From Alphaproteobacteria bacterium (GTDB taxonomy: Bacteria > Pseudomonadota > Alphaproteobacteria > Micavibrionales > Micavibrionaceae): a stretch of DNA of 64,000 bases. A program made the position numbers and the translations under genes. The stretch spans positions 1-64,000 of the forward strand of contig JAUIIA010000009.1 in the NCBI GenBank assembly GCA_030432025.1. Reading direction: 5' to 3'. Under the pieces are notes generated by a model that was not told the origin of the DNA, did no database searches, and was given only the letters and a program-made list of their open reading frames with translations. Of the stretch, positions 26,904 through 39,276 are shown piece by piece; position 1 is the first letter of the stretch; each line of letters opens with the position of its first letter.

Positions 26904-27482
26904 ATGAGCAGCAAAACACCTTTCGCTATCGCATCATCACTCGCAGTCGTAATCGTCCTGTTTATTGCGGGTATTGTTGTACCAAATCTTTCGGCGGCAT
27001 CTTCCGGATTTAGTCTCAAGACATTTAATTCGAATATTCCAAAGACGGAGCTGACACGAGCAGAGAACGAAGAAATCTTCGTATGGGTAGAAGAAGCGGC
27101 AGATGCAGTTATGAATGTCCGTGATCGCAAATATGGTGATTTCTTAGGTGATAATCGCAAATATTTCACCGATGCGGGCTGGAGAAGCTATTACAAAGCT
27201 CTGGAGGTTTCTCGTGTGCTGGACGGCGTTAAGAAGGGCACGATGGACATGTCGGCCACACTGGATGATACAGTCGGAACCCGTATTATTTCGACAGAGC
27301 AGGCTGGGCAGACGTACTACTGGGCTAAAACACCGGTAACGTTAAAGTATGAAATGGAAGACAGCACAAAGGAGATGAAATCCGATTTTGTTGTGCTGAT
27401 TACGTATCAGGATGGAAATCCGGGTATTGACCAGCTGATTATATTTCCGCGCGGTGAAGCCACGGTGCCTGTCGTTAAATAA
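26904..27482 (+). CDS. DotI/IcmL-family protein (type IVB secretion inner-membrane component), orphan
   Basis: The 192-residue protein has one N-terminal membrane helix (about residues 8-28) and a periplasmic domain. That domain shows the DotI/IcmL pattern: WVEEAADAVMNVRDRKYGDF, then NRKYFTDAGWRSYYKALEVS, a central beta-rich part and a final strand ending LIIFPRG. In this family the protein is part of the inner-membrane complex of Dot/Icm (and IncI-type conjugation) systems. No other dot/icm gene is visible here. A GTG two codons upstream (26898) is the alternative start; neither has a good Shine-Dalgarno. Family membership rests on pattern recall and is moderately sure. Confidence 0.65.
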   Translation: MSSKTPFAIASSLAVVIVLFIAGIVVPNLSAASSGFSLKTFNSNIPKTELTRAENEEIFVWVEEAADAVMNVRDRKYGDFLGDNRKYFTDAGWRSYYKALEVSRVLDGVKKGTMDMSATLDDTVGTRIISTEQAGQTYYWAKTPVTLKYEMEDSTKEMKSDFVVLITYQDGNPGIDQLIIFPRGEATVPVVK

Positions 27483-27530
27483 TCTATAAAATCATGGACT
27501 GCTCATCTCAGCATGGCATAGTGCTGTGAT

Positions 27531-29893
<2,363 letters not shown>

Positions 29894-29902
29894 GGGACAC
29901 CT

Positions 29903-30745
29903 ATGAAACTCGAAAAACAGCACGCCTGTTATGGCGGCACGATCAGCTATTACAGCCACGAAAGCGCCGAAACCAAAACACCGATGCGGTTCTCTTTGTT
30001 CTTGCCGCCGCATGCGGAGCAGGGGCCAGTGCCGTATGTTGTGTTTCTATCGGGCCTGACATGCACGGAAGATAACTTCACGACCAAGGCTTGCGCATAT
30101 CAAAAAGCGGCTGAACTGGGGCTCGCTATTCTTGCGCCTGACACGTCACCGCGCGGCGGCGACGTCACCAATAGCGAGGACTATGATCTGGGGCAGGGGG
30201 CCGGATTTTATCTAGATGCAACCCAAGAACCATGGGCCGAACATTTCCGCATGGAAAGCTATATCATCAAGGAGCTTCTGCCGGCGGTTGAGCAGGCATT
30301 CCCGCTTGATTCACAAAACAAGTCAATTACGGGTCATTCCATGGGCGGTCACGGTGCACTGACTCTCTATTTCAAATATCCCGCGATGTTCAAAAGCTGT
30401 TCGGCGTTCTCACCGATCGTGGCACCGAGTCAGGTGCCATGGGGCCATAAGGCCTTTGGTGCATATTTGGGCGATAACGAGTCAGAATGGGCCAAACATG
30501 ACGCGAGCGTTTTGGTCGGGCAGGCCGAAAATGCGGGTCAAAATGCTGAAATCCTGCTTGATCAGGGGCTGGATGACCAGTTTTTGGAAGAACAGCTCAA
30601 GCCCGAGATTTTCGAAGAAGCCTGTAAGGCCGCAGGGCAGGCCTTAAGCGTGCGTAAGCATGAAGGCTATGATCATAGCTATTTCTTCATTCAGAGCTTT
30701 ATTGATGACCATCTGGACTGGCATCAGCGCTATTTAAGCGCTTAA
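29903..30745 (+). CDS. frmB: S-formylglutathione hydrolase (esterase D family)
   Basis: This enzyme cleaves S-formylglutathione to formate and glutathione, completing formaldehyde oxidation. The alpha/beta hydrolase fold shows the nucleophile elbow GHSMGGHGAL (about residues 146-155), FLSGLTCTEDNF near residue 50 (oxyanion region) and the C-terminal His in EGYDHSYFF. The 280-residue length fits the family. It begins 9 bp after frmA, so the two are cotranscribed. Its end overlaps the end of the convergent histidine kinase gene by 4 bp. Confidence 0.95.
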   Translation: MKLEKQHACYGGTISYYSHESAETKTPMRFSLFLPPHAEQGPVPYVVFLSGLTCTEDNFTTKACAYQKAAELGLAILAPDTSPRGGDVTNSEDYDLGQGAGFYLDATQEPWAEHFRMESYIIKELLPAVEQAFPLDSQNKSITGHSMGGHGALTLYFKYPAMFKSCSAFSPIVAPSQVPWGHKAFGAYLGDNESEWAKHDASVLVGQAENAGQNAEILLDQGLDDQFLEEQLKPEIFEEACKAAGQALSVRKHEGYDHSYFFIQSFIDDHLDWHQRYLSA

Positions 30746-32337
30746 ACCGCCAATATCAGGGATAGTTTGAATTCTGCACCTTTTTCGGATGGTACGATTT
30801 CAATCTTCCCGTGATGGTTTTCGATAATGGACCGCACGATCTTCAGACCCAGACCCGTGCCGCCATCCTCCCGTTTAGTGGTAAAGAACGGCGTAAAAAT
30901 TTTCTCGATATTGGCTTCGGAAATGCCCGCGCCATCATCGGTCAGTGTAAGATGCATTTTACGTTTGCGCTTTTTATGTGCGATATGCACCGCATTTGCA
31001 CCATGTTGGAATGAGTTCTCAATCAGATTGGCGAGAATGGTTTCCAGATATTCAGGGGCCATGAGTATCGGTGGTGCATCTTCGGCAACCGAGTCATATG
31101 TCACAGCAAATTTGGCGCTTTTATAACGGGTCTGCACCTTTTCCAAGATATCATTGAGAGCACATGTCTCCGGCCCGGGTTCCAGATTATCGGCCTTCGC
31201 TAGTTCTAATAATCGGTTCACAAGACGCTTCAGACGCTCCGTGTCCTGCATAATATTGCTGAGGAACTTCTCTTTTTTCTCGGGGTCCATCTCATCGATA
31301 TGCTCGCTCAGCAACTCGGCCGCACCCTGAATACTGGTCAGCGGGGTTTTGAATTCGTGAGAGACATGCATCGAGAAGTCGCGGATATATTCGCCGCGCT
31401 CCTGCAGCTCCTTCGCCATCTGGCTAAATCCGCGGGAAAGCTGGTCAATCTCCGTAATCATCGGGTCTTCGATCGGTTCGATGGTTTTGATCTCGCCTGT
31501 CGCAAAACGGTAGGTCTGGCGCAATAGCTTTTGCAGCGGGCCGACCACGGCGTAACTCATTAACAGGCCGAGCGTAAGGGCGATCATGATCAATACGGCA
31601 CTGGCAAAGGCAACCGTTTCGCGTTCCGCATAAAGGTGCTTGAGGATGTTCTGCGGTGTGCGGGATAAATAGACAATGCCCCAGACCCGTCCTTCATGAA
31701 TAACGGGGTAGGCGATGAAAACGCGAATATAGGCCCCGCGGCTGATCGAGGCGAGGGCGGGTTGCGGATTATCTGTCAGGCGGTCGCGGATCACACTTTC
31801 ATACGCACCTTCCATGGCGCGGCTGACCTCGAAAATATGCGAAAAATCCAGCTCTTCATCCTGCCTGCTTGCGACGACTTTGCCGTCATAATCCAGAATA
31901 ATCATGCCCGCCAAGGTCGTTTTTTGTGCTTCGGTCATAATGTCGAGCAGCTTGCCTCCTGCCTTTTTTGCAGCTGCATCGGCCGGTTCTGTTGACGGGT
32001 TACCATCGGGGCGGGGTGGCCTGATTTTGGTTTGGGATAATGTCGCGGTCGGGAAAATCGGTGTGTAATACTCATCGACGGGGACGATATTGGCAGGGTC
32101 TGCACGGCGGCCATAATGGCGCGTATCCTTGATCTCGGCTTGCACATATTCCTTGTACATAGAACCTATAACAGCGGCTTGTGCGATCAATTCGACTTCG
32201 GTTTTTTCAACCAACTCGTTTTCGTAGAAACGGAAAACCGCAACACCCAGAATAGGCAGGATCAGAACCGTCATGTTCATGATCAGCAACATTGTGCGCA
32301 AGCGCACTGTATGGGTTTGTTTTTTGCGGCGGCTCAT
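30742..32337 (-). CDS. Sensor histidine kinase of the exosortase/VIT-VWA cassette
   Basis: Order in 531 residues: membrane helix (17-38), a periplasmic sensor region of about 200 residues, second helix (about 242-265), HAMP (266-318), HisKA with the phospho-acceptor His327 in MHVSHEFKTPLTSI, and HATPase_c with N-box LANLIENSFQHG, G1 DDGAGIS and G2 GTGLGLKIV. The architecture is ChvG/CreC-like. Its ATG overlaps the regulator stop (ATGA), so the pair is coupled. The kinase probably senses an envelope signal, perhaps the state of the VIT/VWA protein encoded just upstream; that link is inference from gene order. Confidence 0.9.
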   Translation of the reverse strand: MSRRKKQTHTVRLRTMLLIMNMTVLILPILGVAVFRFYENELVEKTEVELIAQAAVIGSMYKEYVQAEIKDTRHYGRRADPANIVPVDEYYTPIFPTATLSQTKIRPPRPDGNPSTEPADAAAKKAGGKLLDIMTEAQKTTLAGMIILDYDGKVVASRQDEELDFSHIFEVSRAMEGAYESVIRDRLTDNPQPALASISRGAYIRVFIAYPVIHEGRVWGIVYLSRTPQNILKHLYAERETVAFASAVLIMIALTLGLLMSYAVVGPLQKLLRQTYRFATGEIKTIEPIEDPMITEIDQLSRGFSQMAKELQERGEYIRDFSMHVSHEFKTPLTSIQGAAELLSEHIDEMDPEKKEKFLSNIMQDTERLKRLVNRLLELAKADNLEPGPETCALNDILEKVQTRYKSAKFAVTYDSVAEDAPPILMAPEYLETILANLIENSFQHGANAVHIAHKKRKRKMHLTLTDDGAGISEANIEKIFTPFFTTKREDGGTGLGLKIVRSIIENHHGKIEIVPSEKGAEFKLSLILAV

Positions 32338-33020
32338 ACTTTCAGTTTATAGCCAACCCCGTGCAGGGTTTCTATAAGTGTTTCGCATCCTTGAGCGGCA
32401 AATTTCTGACGAATATGGCGGATATGGCTGTCGATGGTGCGGTCACTGACATGAATATTGTGGTCATAGGCCATGTCGATGATCTGATCGCGCGTATAGA
32501 CCAACTCTGGATTTTGCAGCAAACCGTTGAGAATACTGAACTCCTTCGCCGTCAGGGCAATGGCCTCACCATCCCAGCTCACGGCGTGCTGGAGCGGGTC
32601 GAGCGTCAGCTTGCCGCGATTGATAACACCTTGGTTGTCGTTGCTTGAGGCTTTGGGTTGGCAACGTTTCAGAATGGCTTTGACCCGTGCGACCATTTCC
32701 CGCGTGCTGAACGGTTTGGGCAGGTAATCATCCGCACCCAGCTCAAGCCCCAGGATACGGTCGATCTCTTCATCACGGGAGGAGAGGAACAAGATCGGGA
32801 TATCAGAGTCTTTGCGCAAAGTCTTACATAGCTCTAATCCGTCCATTTCAGGCATATTGATGTCCAGAACAATCAGATCGTAAGAACCGCTCGTGAAGGT
32901 TTTAAGAGCCTGTGCGCCATCCTCGGCTTGTGTCGTTTTCATACCGGCATTTTCGAGGGCGAAGACAATCACTTCACGAATATGCGGGTCGTCATCTACA
33001 ACGAGGATGGATTTAGGCAT
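32334..33020 (-). CDS. OmpR-family response regulator of the exosortase/VIT-VWA cassette
   Basis: The 228-residue regulator has a receiver domain (acidic pocket in VVDDDPH, phospho-acceptor in LIVLDINMPEMDG, Lys in YLPKPFS) and a C-terminal OmpR winged helix (recognition region SDRTIDSHIRHIRQKF). The ATG at 33020 has AAGGAG with 7 nt spacing, which decides it over a longer frame running back into the VIT/VWA gene. It lies 55 bp after the target-protein gene and overlaps the kinase gene, so it is the third gene of the four-gene cassette. It probably controls that operon and perhaps the surface display of its product. Confidence 0.92.
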   Translation of the reverse strand: MPKSILVVDDDPHIREVIVFALENAGMKTTQAEDGAQALKTFTSGSYDLIVLDINMPEMDGLELCKTLRKDSDIPILFLSSRDEEIDRILGLELGADDYLPKPFSTREMVARVKAILKRCQPKASSNDNQGVINRGKLTLDPLQHAVSWDGEAIALTAKEFSILNGLLQNPELVYTRDQIIDMAYDHNIHVSDRTIDSHIRHIRQKFAAQGCETLIETLHGVGYKLKV

Positions 33021-33075
33021 CTGCAGGCTCCTTAGCTGTCTTATGATAAAGTTGTTCTTTCGAAGGTCAAAGCCT

Positions 33076-35193
33076 TTATGCATGGGCGAACCGCTTCTTC
33101 TTGCGGCGTCTCGCGGCATAGGCACACGCGCCGAGGATCGCCATTCCACCCAAAGTTCCGGGTTCGGGAACGGATCCGCCGTTAAAGCTGGCGGGGTAGG
33201 CAGCTTGCGTTACGCCTTTGACCATTGGCAACGGAATATTCTTATCCGCGGCCGCTTCAGGATTCTTGTTGTATACTTTCTTTGATACCGAAATGAAGGA
33301 TGTCCATTTTGTGAGCAGGGAATAGTCTAGCCCGAGATCGACAACTTTCTCCTTCAACGCATCTTCGCTTAAACCGCTAACACGCTTACCGCCGGGACGC
33401 TTGATATCACGCATATGATCGGCGATGCGTGAACGCGCCCACATCATGCTGATCGGTGTGCGCTCATTATTATCATTCGATGCTTTCGGCAATGTGACCT
33501 GTAGGGGGAGGGTGCCTTCACGGCCGCGCACTTTACCCTCAACATTGATTGTATGCGTTCCTGTACCCGTAAAACGGCCCTGAATGCGTATGGAGTCACC
33601 CGCGAACAGGTCGGGAATAACATCGGGTGTGACATCGCTGACCTGCATATTCCCCCAATCGATATTGATATCGGTGAGGACAGGGGACTCCAGCTTCTTC
33701 GCCAACATCATTGCCACTTCTTCGGGCTCTTCGGTCGGGTCGATATAGCGCGCGAAACCACGGCCCGTGCGGCCCATTTCATCCAGCAAGTAACGGTTTA
33801 CACCCGAACCCACACCGAAAGCATAGATGCGGGCATTGCCGATTTTCTCGTTAATCTGAGTGAGGACGCGGGATTCATTGCCGATATAACCATCGGTCAG
33901 GAAGACAACAATCCGCATAGTGCTGGGGGCAGGGGGCATGGCAAATGCCTGATCAATTGCGCCCGGAATTTCGGTGCCGCCGCTTGCGTATAGCCCTTGC
34001 ACAAAACTCAAGCCGTTGCGTTTGTTTTCTTCGGTCGCCAGCACAGGCGCACTCGTGAATTCGGTCGCGTTATGGCTGAAACGGATGATGCGGAAATAAT
34101 CATCGGGGCGCAGCGTTTTAATCGCATGGCGCATGAAGGTTTTGCTGGCATCCATCGGGTAACCGCTCATTGACCCTGACGTATCGAGCACAAACACCAT
34201 TTCGCGCGGTGTGACTTGTGCGGCCTTAGGCGCCGCAGGCGGCTCGAGCATCAGGCTAAAGAACCCGCCTCTTGCTTCCTTTTCGGCGATAAAACCCGCT
34301 TCGGTCAGCGCACCGCTTAAACCATAGCGCAGGACAAAGTCACGGTTATCGATGGTGCGGCCCTTCGCCAGAGTAATTACGGACTTGGTGCGGTCACTGC
34401 CGACATGGTCGACATCAATCGCATGCGTATCGCTGTAGGCGTTTTTGATGCTGATATCGCTCTCCAGAATGACTTTGATGGAGACGCGTTCTTTCTCGAT
34501 TGATTTGGGAATATCAACACCGGCCGTTTCGGGATATTCGGGCATCTCTTCCAGCTCCCATTGCCCGAACGGCGATGTGCTGGTGCTTTGTTGTTTGCCG
34601 AAAACTTCGCCGTTATCAACGACATCAGGTGCTTCACCATTGCCGAGGGGTTCATAACGCGGGCCGACAATGAGCGGCACGACCAGTTCATAATCACCAT
34701 CCACTTTCGGAATGGCTTGCGTGTATTTCAGCGTGATTTTGATCGGCAATCCCGGCATTAAATTTGCCAGATTTTGCGTGAACATATTGGGTCGGTGCTG
34801 GGTAAGGAGTGCGGCTGCCTTTCCTTCCGATTTGGCTTTTTCGAAGGTTTTTTTGGCTTCCTCCTTTCGCTTTATTTGAGCCTCCACAATTTCATCGCCT
34901 ACTTCCATAGTCATGGCATAGACAGCCGCACTCTTATTCATCGGGAACAGATATTTGGCGTTCAGCGGCTCTTCGAGAGGGTTGGCAAAGGTTTGCACAA
35001 TCTCGACATTCGCGACATCGCCTTGAATATATGCAGTCACATCGACTTTCAGTGTGGGGAAATTGATCGTTTTCCCGTCGACTTGTGCCTGCACGGTTCC
35101 TGCCAGATCATGTATATCCGGCCCGATTGCATGTGCGGGATTGTTCCCGAACATGATGAAACAAATTGTAAAAAGTGATCCTATGCGTCTCAT
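33076..35193 (-). CDS. VIT and VWA domain protein with PEP-CTERM sorting signal (exosortase substrate)
   Basis: The start at 35193 has AAGGA at 8 nt spacing and gives a clean signal peptide ending NNPAHA. The 705-residue product then has a VIT (vault/inter-alpha-trypsin) domain (about 30-165, with VEIVQTFANPLEEPLNAKYLFP), a VWA domain with a complete MIDAS motif DTSGSMSG (about 335-500), a beta-rich region, and a tripartite C-terminus: VPEPGT, a short hydrophobic helix, and RRRKKKRF. That tail is a PEP-CTERM signal, recognised by exosortases. The ATG overlaps the exosortase stop (ATGA). The protein is thus very probably processed by its neighbour and displayed at the cell surface, where the VWA domain could bind protein partners. 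Confidence 0.93.
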   Translation of the reverse strand: MRRIGSLFTICFIMFGNNPAHAIGPDIHDLAGTVQAQVDGKTINFPTLKVDVTAYIQGDVANVEIVQTFANPLEEPLNAKYLFPMNKSAAVYAMTMEVGDEIVEAQIKRKEEAKKTFEKAKSEGKAAALLTQHRPNMFTQNLANLMPGLPIKITLKYTQAIPKVDGDYELVVPLIVGPRYEPLGNGEAPDVVDNGEVFGKQQSTSTSPFGQWELEEMPEYPETAGVDIPKSIEKERVSIKVILESDISIKNAYSDTHAIDVDHVGSDRTKSVITLAKGRTIDNRDFVLRYGLSGALTEAGFIAEKEARGGFFSLMLEPPAAPKAAQVTPREMVFVLDTSGSMSGYPMDASKTFMRHAIKTLRPDDYFRIIRFSHNATEFTSAPVLATEENKRNGLSFVQGLYASGGTEIPGAIDQAFAMPPAPSTMRIVVFLTDGYIGNESRVLTQINEKIGNARIYAFGVGSGVNRYLLDEMGRTGRGFARYIDPTEEPEEVAMMLAKKLESPVLTDINIDWGNMQVSDVTPDVIPDLFAGDSIRIQGRFTGTGTHTINVEGKVRGREGTLPLQVTLPKASNDNNERTPISMMWARSRIADHMRDIKRPGGKRVSGLSEDALKEKVVDLGLDYSLLTKWTSFISVSKKVYNKNPEAAADKNIPLPMVKGVTQAAYPASFNGGSVPEPGTLGGMAILGACAYAARRRKKKRFAHA

Positions 35194-36773
35194 GGTGAGT
35201 GTCCTTCCATTGCGAGTTGAATTGATTGAGATGCGGGTGATAATTCCAATGCCGCTATAACGGCATGGTCGAATTGCGCGGTGCTGCCCGGTGCTGCATC
35301 CCAAGATGAGATACGCTGCACGGCGGTCCATGTTGTGTGCTCACCATTCATCCAGAGCCAGACGGCTTCGGCGACATTCGTGGTAATTACGCTTTGATCT
35401 TCGGAAATAAAACTGACGGCGATGCGGTAACTTTGCCCAAGCGGGTCGGTAGCCTTGTAAATGGCGGTTGGAATGCCTGCGTAATCTACGCCCTTGTATT
35501 CAACTTTCATCCCAAGTCCGCGTAAACATTCGTCAGGTGCATGAAGGTGGCGCAACGGTGCGGATGTGCGCACCAGCATTAAGCCGTGATCTCCATACTG
35601 GGCTTTTTGCGCACTGCCGCCATACTGCGTGAAGTAGGCTGCTTCTTTAGGCAAAAGTGGAATGCCTTGCGCATGTGCACTATTCAGCATTGAAGGCACG
35701 ACGAGCGGGATATCGCGTTTGGCTACATCTACCGCTTCACGTGGCAGATTGACGATGAGAAGGGCGCTCAGAACAGCCATCCAGGCCATGGCTATTCTGA
35801 GCGGTTGAGGCTGGGACTTTTCTTGGAGGGAGTGGGGGGTTAGCCACCAGCCATCTTTGCGTAACGAGGAAGGCACGACCCAGACAGCGCGGTCCAGAAC
35901 GCTGTGCAAATGTTTGGGGCTACGTGCAAATTTTTGTGAAATCCAGAATATTGGCAGGCTGCCGAGAGCCAGAAAGACCAGCCCTAGGATGTCATGCGTC
36001 GGTTGCGCCATCACGTCCAGACCGCCGATCAACTGCGGGTAGGCAATAAAGGAGGCAAGCGCGGTAATGCGGATGACGTTCATGGCATAGGCGGCCGCTA
36101 CGGTCACCAGCAGGCCGATAAAGGCATGTTTGATGGTCAGTCTGGAAAACGCGGCGCAGATGAAAAATAAACAAAGCATCAGCAAAAACGACCGCGCACC
36201 GGAGCAGGGGAGGTCGACCAATACATCCTGGGTATCGATCAAAATGCGAATGCCCGAACATTGCACCTTTTCAAACATACCGCTTAGGACGGAACACGCA
36301 CCATCAGCCGACAGGTGTTGCAGACCGTAGCCGATGGTGCGTTGGAGTACCCGTTCGAGGGGTAGTGAAAAACCGAAAGTAATAGCCAGCCACAATGGTG
36401 ACAGTGCGCGCTTGCGTTTGTTTAATCCGCACAGGGTTGCGAGTGCGAAGACATCGATGATCAGTGTGAGCGCGCCGATGATATTGATTGCGAAAACCTG
36501 TCCGAGCAGCCTGACAAATGCCGAACCGCCCAACAGTAAAAGCGGCAGTTTAGGGTTGATCGGCTTGTGTGAAAGCTTCGGGCTTGAGGCGCTCCAGAAG
36601 AACATCGCTGCGCATAAACCGAACACGAACACGCCTTGTGAGTCATAGGACGGGTCCGTCCATGTTTGCGTTAACCACAAGACAGGATGGTATGCCAGTA
36701 TCGCGGCCGCCAACCCGAAACATAGATGCATCGGGCTGGTGTTTGTTCTGAAATATGTGATTAACGATCCCAT
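35190..36773 (-). CDS. Exosortase with fused C-terminal EpsI-like domain
   Basis: The 527-residue inner-membrane protein has about eight to nine helices in the N-terminal 290 residues. The exosortase catalytic residues are all present: Cys190 in DLPCSGARS, Arg235 in NVIRITAL and His260 in PTHDILG. After another helix (about 327-344) comes a periplasmic domain with HAPDEC near residue 411, matching the HxPxxC pattern of EpsI/DUF3485 proteins. Exosortases cut PEP-CTERM proteins and are thought to attach them to the envelope. The single target gene follows with a 4-bp overlap. This resembles the dedicated one-substrate types (possibly XrtT), but I cannot confirm the subclass. Confidence 0.9.
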   Translation of the reverse strand: MGSLITYFRTNTSPMHLCFGLAAAILAYHPVLWLTQTWTDPSYDSQGVFVFGLCAAMFFWSASSPKLSHKPINPKLPLLLLGGSAFVRLLGQVFAINIIGALTLIIDVFALATLCGLNKRKRALSPLWLAITFGFSLPLERVLQRTIGYGLQHLSADGACSVLSGMFEKVQCSGIRILIDTQDVLVDLPCSGARSFLLMLCLFFICAAFSRLTIKHAFIGLLVTVAAAYAMNVIRITALASFIAYPQLIGGLDVMAQPTHDILGLVFLALGSLPIFWISQKFARSPKHLHSVLDRAVWVVPSSLRKDGWWLTPHSLQEKSQPQPLRIAMAWMAVLSALLIVNLPREAVDVAKRDIPLVVPSMLNSAHAQGIPLLPKEAAYFTQYGGSAQKAQYGDHGLMLVRTSAPLRHLHAPDECLRGLGMKVEYKGVDYAGIPTAIYKATDPLGQSYRIAVSFISEDQSVITTNVAEAVWLWMNGEHTTWTAVQRISSWDAAPGSTAQFDHAVIAALELSPASQSIQLAMEGHSP

Positions 36774-37010
36774 ACTTCTTTATAGGAAGACCATGTGCAG
36801 TGAGTATGATGAGCGCGATGATTTATAGCTCAAAATTTTTGCAAAAAATGTGCAGACATACACCCAAAACCATTAATGATGCATTTTGAGATTGCTTCCA
36901 TACGACCGTAATCCGTTGGTGGAAAAGCTTCTCCGTTTAATAGCCTAAAGTGTAAGCTTAATTTATGCGCTTTCGCCAACTACTAGGGCTAACTCAAACG
37001 GGAGGTCAAT

Positions 37011-38543
37011 GTGTCTAACAATACAGCTGCTAAAATTCTGAATTTCGGGTCAAAGAAATCATCACAAAGTGCCTATGACTTAGCCAAGTTGGCGGCAATG
37101 GACGTTCTGGCGGCCAATGTCATGATTGCCGACGTTGATTACAATATTCGCTATGTAAACGAGTCTTTGATGACATTCCTGAAAGCGGCGGAGAAGGACA
37201 TTCAAAAAGATTTGCCGAATTTCAGCACAGAAACTCTGGTTGGCGCGAATATTGATATTTTTCACAAAAACCCTGCGCACCAACGCGGTTTGCTGAAAGA
37301 CCTTCCCCAGGGCTATAAAACCAGCATCAAAGTCGGCGGAGAGATGTTCGGTCTGATTGCAAGTCCGATTAAAGACGAAAATAATGAACGCATTGGTACG
37401 GTTGTTGAATGGTCGGATTCTGTTGCGGTCGATAACGCCGGGCAGGTCGAGGCTATCAATAAATCACAAGCCGTTATTCACTTCGAATTGGACGGTACAA
37501 TCATTGGCGCCAACGATATTTTTCTTAGCGTGATGGGCTACTCTCTGGATGAGATCAAAGGCAAGCATCACAGCATGTTCGCGGAGCCAGGCGTAGCGGA
37601 AAGTCAGGAATATAAGGATTTCTGGGCCGCTTTGAACCGCGGTGAATATCAGGCCGGACAATATAAACGCTTCGGTAAGGCCGGCAAGGAAGTCTGGATC
37701 GAGGCTTCCTATAACCCGATCATGGATATGAAGGGCAAGCCGTTTAAAGTTGTGAAATACGCTGCTGATTTGACGCCGCGTAAACAGGAAAACCGCGCTT
37801 TGGCAGCTGATTTTGAAACCAATGTACAGTCTTTGGTTGCTACGGTGGCATCTTCGGCTACTGAAATGCAGGCAACTGCTCAGAGTCTTGCTGGATCCGC
37901 GGAAAAAACCAGCACCCAGTCTGGAACCGTGGCCGCCGCAACCGAGGAGCTCTCGGCTTCGGTTAACGAAATCTCCAGTCAGGTTACAAATTCAACAAGA
38001 ATTGTTGATGAAGCTGTAACGGAAGCAGAAGAATCCGAACAGCTGGTCGCAGGATTGGTCGAAGCCGCAACGAAAATCGGAGAAGTAACAGCCCTTATCT
38101 CCGACATTGCGGACCAGACCAATCTGCTTGCCCTGAATGCTACAATCGAGGCAGCCCGTGCGGGTGATGCAGGCAAAGGATTTGCGGTTGTTGCTTCCGA
38201 GGTTAAATCTTTAGCTGCGGAAACGGCGAAAGCGACCGAAGAAATCGAGGCGCAGATTAGCGGCATTCAAGATGTCAGCCGTTCCACCGCCGATGCGATC
38301 AAGAAAATCACGAATGTCATTCGACAGGTCAGTGAGATCAGTACTTCAATTTCCGGCGCTGTTGAGGAACAATCCGCCGCGACCCGCGAAGTCTCCGCGA
38401 ATATCGCAGGCGTGCAAACCGCCGCGAACGAGACCGGAGAAGCATCCTCGACAATGCTGGATGTGGCCACCGACTTGTCACAAAGATCGGAAGATTTGCA
38501 GTCACGCGTCGATGCGTTCTTGAAAAACGTCTATACGATGTAA
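37011..38543 (+). CDS. Soluble methyl-accepting chemotaxis protein with PAS domains
   Basis: The 510-residue receptor has no membrane helix. Two PAS-type sensor domains fill about 20-145 ([14 protein letters not shown]) and 150-260 ([17 protein letters not shown], ending in [17 protein letters not shown], the PAC strand). The signalling tip lies at about 360-400 with [20 protein letters not shown], and a glutamate/alanine-rich methylation helix surrounds it. It begins with GTG at 37011, supported by GGGAGGT at 5 nt spacing. It probably feeds internal redox or energy signals to CheA. No chemotaxis genes adjoin it. Confidence 0.93.
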   Translation: MSNNTAAKILNFGSKKSSQSAYDLAKLAAMDVLAANVMIADVDYNIRYVNESLMTFLKAAEKDIQKDLPNFSTETLVGANIDIFHKNPAHQRGLLKDLPQGYKTSIKVGGEMFGLIASPIKDENNERIGTVVEWSDSVAVDNAGQVEAINKSQAVIHFELDGTIIGANDIFLSVMGYSLDEIKGKHHSMFAEPGVAESQEYKDFWAALNRGEYQAGQYKRFGKAGKEVWIEASYNPIMDMKGKPFKVVKYAADLTPRKQENRALAADFETNVQSLVATVASSATEMQATAQSLAGSAEKTSTQSGTVAAATEELSASVNEISSQVTNSTRIVDEAVTEAEESEQLVAGLVEAATKIGEVTALISDIADQTNLLALNATIEAARAGDAGKGFAVVASEVKSLAAETAKATEEIEAQISGIQDVSRSTADAIKKITNVIRQVSEISTSISGAVEEQSAATREVSANIAGVQTAANETGEASSTMLDVATDLSQRSEDLQSRVDAFLKNVYTM

Positions 38544-38573
38544 ATCGGAGATTAGCTGAGGACTTAAGGATTT

Positions 38574-39104
38574 TTAGTCAGCCGCTACTGATGAAACTGT
38601 CACCAGCTGCTTTTTCTTGAAATAGACGATAAAGGCAGCGACCGCACCAAGGCCGATCAGTGTTTCGGCCAGTGCAAAGATAATGAGACCGTTGTGAAGG
38701 CCATAAATAGCCCATAATACCGCGCTGAAGGATATTCCAATTCTGACCAGCTGCTCATCGACTTGCGCCTCGCAGAAGCGGTTCGTCAGGTGCGCCAGAC
38801 ACGGGAATATGTCAGAAGGTCTGGAATATAAAATACTGACAGCCAGTAACGTAAAAAGCGTCGCTACCATGTTTCGCGTCGCCATATTCTGTTTGGTTTG
38901 CTTCATGGGCATACAGAGCTGACAGATAGTTGCAACGCCGGCTAAAGCCGATACGCAGCCTCCAACATAAGCGCCGTTGATGACCAGATAGAGCCCCGCA
39001 AGCAAGCACGAAATGACGTTCAGCGTCAAAATCCGCTTATAATTTTTACATGAAACCGCACACAGCAGTGCGACATACGCGATAATAAGTATAATAACCG
39101 ACAA
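38574..39104 (-). CDS. YgjV-family inner membrane protein
   Basis: The 176-residue protein has six hydrophobic helices in pairs separated by a basic loop (MPMKQTKQN) and a cysteine-containing loop (CLAHLTNRFC). The pattern, including a final ALAETLIGLGAVAAFIVYF helix, matches the Imp-YgjV family of unknown function. It is convergent with the chemoreceptor gene 30 bp away. Confidence 0.75.
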   Translation of the reverse strand: MSVIILIIAYVALLCAVSCKNYKRILTLNVISCLLAGLYLVINGAYVGGCVSALAGVATICQLCMPMKQTKQNMATRNMVATLFTLLAVSILYSRPSDIFPCLAHLTNRFCEAQVDEQLVRIGISFSAVLWAIYGLHNGLIIFALAETLIGLGAVAAFIVYFKKKQLVTVSSVAAD

Positions 39105-39276
39105 GTACGCTTACTCCTCTGAAAACCTTATTCAGAGTAGCTTGGAAAGATAAATAAAAGGTTGATAACACTGAGCGTAGATCAGAATGTCATATTTACC
39201 ATAAGATAAATTATCGCACTAAATATATTGTTCATTAGAGAGCCATTCCAGAACGACCCTTTTAATCATTTGGTGT

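Noticed and set aside
33021-33149. Extended N-terminus of the response regulator
   Set aside because: It overlaps the VIT/VWA gene and is not homologous to receivers; AAGGAG marks the ATG at 33020.
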